This document shows, in pieces, positions 4,764-6,775 of a DNA stretch of 6,775 nucleotides. The stretch lies in the NCBI GenBank assembly GCA_018663165.1, contig JABJES010000166.1, forward strand, positions 1 through 6,775, read 5' to 3'. The number at the start of each line of letters is the position of its first letter. Position 1 is the first letter of the stretch. Both the position numbers and the translations under genes were made by a program. The DNA comes from Rhodospirillaceae bacterium (lineage in GTDB: Bacteria > Pseudomonadota > Alphaproteobacteria > UBA11136). The notes below the pieces were generated by a model that saw only the letters and a program-made list of their open reading frames with translations, made no database searches and was not told the origin of the DNA.

Positions 4764-5482
4764 CACCTTATCTTTCCCTTGTGAAAAACAGACAGATTGC
4801 AGGCTTGGCCTTGACCCTATCAGAGCGCATCTCCTTGCTCAATTTATCGAGACCGGAAAAACGACGGCGCAGACAAGGCCCTTCTTTGCCGCCCCTGGTT
4901 CTGATCACTGATGCAACACGTCTTGCCGATCCCCTCAACCCGGCGCAACAGCTTCCCAAAGGAGCGGCGGTTCTGCTGCGTCATTATAATGACCCTGGAC
5001 GCAAAGCCCTGGCCTTTCAGCTCGCCGCCCTGTGCCGCCGCAAGGGACTGATTTTTATCGTCGCGGCGGCCGATGCAGCGGGTGTCCGATTAGGCCTGGC
5101 CTGTCGCGCCGACGGATTTCACCTGCCCCGTGGGTCCTGGGGTGGTCATGCACCGTCTTTATGTCGGCTGTTTGGTAAAATCCCGCGAAAAGACAATCGC
5201 CGCTTGCTGATCACGGCTGCCGCCCACTCAAACCGGGCCTTGGGCCGGGCCGCAAGCCTGGGTGCCGACGCGGTTTTTCTGTCTCCGGTCTTCGCCACTC
5301 AAAGCCATCCCGGCCGGCAGCCTCTCGGGTCGGTACGTTTTTCCGCTATGGTGCGGCGGTCCCGTTTGCCGGTTTATGCGCTGGGCGGGATAACCTCATC
5401 TTCTCTTCGTCGCCTCTCAGGTATCAAAATCGCCGGTATAGGTGCCATCGGTGGACTTGCTTTTACAGCAGCCACCGACTAG
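4760..5482 (+). CDS. ThiE/TenI-like thiamine phosphate synthase family protein, divergent active site
   Basis: The 240-aa protein belongs to the ThiE/TenI TIM-barrel family. ThiE joins the thiazole and pyrimidine halves of thiamin phosphate; TenI is a related thiazole tautomerase. Family landmarks are LVLITD (46-51), R74 in LLRHY, RADGFHL (116-122), ITAAAHS (151-157), GADAVFLSPVF (168-178) and YALGGIT (206-212). By-eye alignment to canonical ThiE suggests several catalytic positions are replaced: the ND pair by A106-A107, the aspartate of HLGQxD by S126, and the T-x-T-K loop by T180-Q-S182-H183. The call is therefore fold-level; synthase activity is doubtful. Residues 1-40 form a basic extension (RPEKRRRR). 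The start is ATG 4760, set by GGGAG five bases upstream; earlier starts lie antisense inside yggS. leuS follows after 35 bases and is probably co-transcribed. Similar divergent proteins occur in alphaproteobacteria. Confidence 0.8.
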   Translation: MAPYLSLVKNRQIAGLALTLSERISLLNLSRPEKRRRRQGPSLPPLVLITDATRLADPLNPAQQLPKGAAVLLRHYNDPGRKALAFQLAALCRRKGLIFIVAAADAAGVRLGLACRADGFHLPRGSWGGHAPSLCRLFGKIPRKDNRRLLITAAAHSNRALGRAASLGADAVFLSPVFATQSHPGRQPLGSVRFSAMVRRSRLPVYALGGITSSSLRRLSGIKIAGIGAIGGLAFTAATD

Positions 5483-5517
5483 AGCATATCGACACCAACA
5501 AGAAAGAGTCCGCGCCC

Positions 5518-6775
5518 ATGTCCCGCTATAACTTCAAGCTAACAGAGCCGAAATGGCAAACGGCCTGGGATGAGGGCGACTGTTTCAAGGTGAAGGTGGA
5601 TTTGGAACGCCCCAAGTTCTACGTGCTTGAGATGTTTCCCTATCCTTCCGGCCGCATCCATATGGGGCATGTACGCAACTATACCCTGGGCGATGTAGTG
5701 GCCCGGTTTAAACGCGCTCAGGGATTTAATGTGCTCCATCCCATGGGCTGGGATGCTTTCGGCATGCCGGCTGAAAACGCCGCCATCGAAAATAATGTCC
5801 ACCCGGCCCAGTGGACGGCGACCAACATCGACAGTATGCGCGACCAGCTCAAACCCATGGGGCTGTCTTATGACTGGGACCGGGAATTCGCCACCTGCCA
5901 GCCCGAGTATTACCGTTTTGAGCAGAAGATGTTTCTCGATTTCCTTAAAAAAGGAATCGCCTATCGTAAACAATCCTCCGTCAACTGGGACCCGGTAGAC
6001 CACACAGTGCTGGCCAACGAACAAGTTGTTGACGGCAAGGGGTGGCGCTCGGGCGCGCCGGTAGAGCGCCGACAGCTCAGCCAGTGGTTCCTCAAAATTA
6101 CCGATTTTGCCGACGATCTGCTCAAGGGGCTGGAGACCCTGAAAGACTGGCCCGAACAGGTGCGCCTGATGCAGGAGAAATGGATTGGCCGTTCACGCGG
6201 TGCCCACATCTATTTTTCCATGGAAGGCCGCGATGACCGCCTGGAAGTTTTCACCACCCGCCCCGACACCATTTTCGGTGCCGCCTTTTGCGCCCTCGCC
6301 CCGGACCACCCGTTAAGCGCCGAACTGGCACAGAAAAATCCGCAACTGGCCAGCTTTATCCAGGAATGCCAATCGCTGGGCACCAGCGAAGAGATTATCG
6401 AAAAAGCAAAAAAAAAGGGCTTTGATACCGGCATTAAAATCCGCCACCCCTTTATCAAGGGTGCCAGTTTACCCCTGTACGTCGCCAATTTCGTTCTCAT
6501 GGATTACGGCAGCGGTGCCGTCTTTGGCTGTCCCGCCCACGATCAGCGCGACCTCGACTTTGCCCGCAAATATAATCTTCCCGTAACCATCGTTGTCGCC
6601 CCTGAAGGCAAGTCTTTTGATATTGAGGACGAAGCCTATACCGGCGGCGGCACTCTCATCAATTCCGACTTTCTCGACGGCCTTGAGGTTGAGGCGGCAA
6701 AGACCCTGGCGGCTGAAAAGCTTGAAGCAGGCGGCCAGGGTAAAACCACCACCGTTTATCGTTTGCGTGACTGGG
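5518..6775 (+). CDS. leuS: Leucyl-tRNA synthetase, 5' part, cut by the window edge
   Basis: LeuS charges tRNA-Leu with leucine for translation. The first 419 codons are present and the frame remains open at the right edge, about half of the usual length. Visible parts are the N-terminal MSRYNFKLTEPKWQ, the class I HIGH-type signature HMGH (48-51) in YPSGRIHMGH, the catalytic-domain NVLHPMGWDAFGMPAEN (71-87), and the CP1 editing domain with TTRPDTIFG (246-254) and CPAHDQRD (338-345). It ends at YRLRDW, just before the return to the catalytic fold. The KMSKS loop and anticodon-binding domain lie beyond the window. ATG 5518 has a purine-rich AAGAAAGAG about nine bases upstream and gives the normal family N terminus. 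It follows the ThiE-like gene by 35 bases with no terminator between, so they probably share a transcript. Confidence 0.97.
   Translation, partial: MSRYNFKLTEPKWQTAWDEGDCFKVKVDLERPKFYVLEMFPYPSGRIHMGHVRNYTLGDVVARFKRAQGFNVLHPMGWDAFGMPAENAAIENNVHPAQWTATNIDSMRDQLKPMGLSYDWDREFATCQPEYYRFEQKMFLDFLKKGIAYRKQSSVNWDPVDHTVLANEQVVDGKGWRSGAPVERRQLSQWFLKITDFADDLLKGLETLKDWPEQVRLMQEKWIGRSRGAHIYFSMEGRDDRLEVFTTRPDTIFGAAFCALAPDHPLSAELAQKNPQLASFIQECQSLGTSEEIIEKAKKKGFDTGIKIRHPFIKGASLPLYVANFVLMDYGSGAVFGCPAHDQRDLDFARKYNLPVTIVVAPEGKSFDIEDEAYTGGGTLINSDFLDGLEVEAAKTLAAEKLEAGGQGKTTTVYRLRDW

Noticed and set aside
4105..4911. 268-codon plus-strand ORF across yggS
   Set aside because: It lies antisense to a clearly functional YggS gene and has no recognisable domain. 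It is a G+C-driven shadow frame.
5539..6024. 161-codon minus-strand ORF inside leuS
   Set aside because: It is antisense to conserved LeuS catalytic motifs and has no domain of its own.

Overview
This window looks like chromosomal DNA from an alphaproteobacterium, most probably of the Rhodospirillales type. The G+C-rich codon use and the protein families suggest this: an alphaproteobacterial YkuD-like protein, a non-canonical ThiE-like protein, and a GTP cyclohydrolase II with a long extra N-terminal domain. The placement is inferred from protein character and gene order, not from a database search.

Layout, left to right. (1) An OmpR/PhoB-type response regulator gene on the minus strand (67-756), with a hairpin after its stop. 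(2) A divergent control region (757-967), then ribA on the plus strand (start taken as 968, stop 2218). (3) A 245-base intergenic region (2219-2463) that is the most information-rich non-coding DNA here. It has a near-consensus sigma-54 (RpoN) -24/-12 promoter, a perfect IHF consensus about 65-70 bases upstream of the predicted transcription start, a perfect 7-bp dyad between them, and four copies of the 9-mer CAGRRAATC in the predicted leader. (4) An unrecognised 327-aa protein (2464-3447) with a conserved-looking N-terminal core and a long Ala/Pro/Thr-rich low-complexity tail. (5) A YkuD-type L,D-transpeptidase-like protein (3512-4054) whose sigma-70-like promoter predicts a leaderless mRNA. 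(6) A YggS/PLPHP gene on the minus strand (4051-4761), whose stop codon interlocks with the transpeptidase stop in one TTAA. (7) A ThiE/TenI-like gene on the plus strand (4760-5482), whose start codon interlocks with the yggS start in one CATG. (8) leuS (5518 to the window edge), truncated on the right.

How the genes relate. ribA (riboflavin), yggS (pyridoxal phosphate homeostasis) and the ThiE-like gene (thiamin-type fold) form a loose vitamin-cofactor theme beside a housekeeping tRNA synthetase. The ThiE-like gene and leuS are 35 bases apart and probably co-transcribed. The response regulator has no sensor kinase within the window, although one could lie to its left.

The best candidate for something undescribed is the sigma-54/IHF-type control region together with the unknown protein it drives. 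The compact CATG and TTAA arrangements around yggS, and the ThiE-like protein with substituted metal- and phosphate-site residues, are secondary points of interest. I see no mobile element, CRISPR array, tRNA or rRNA.
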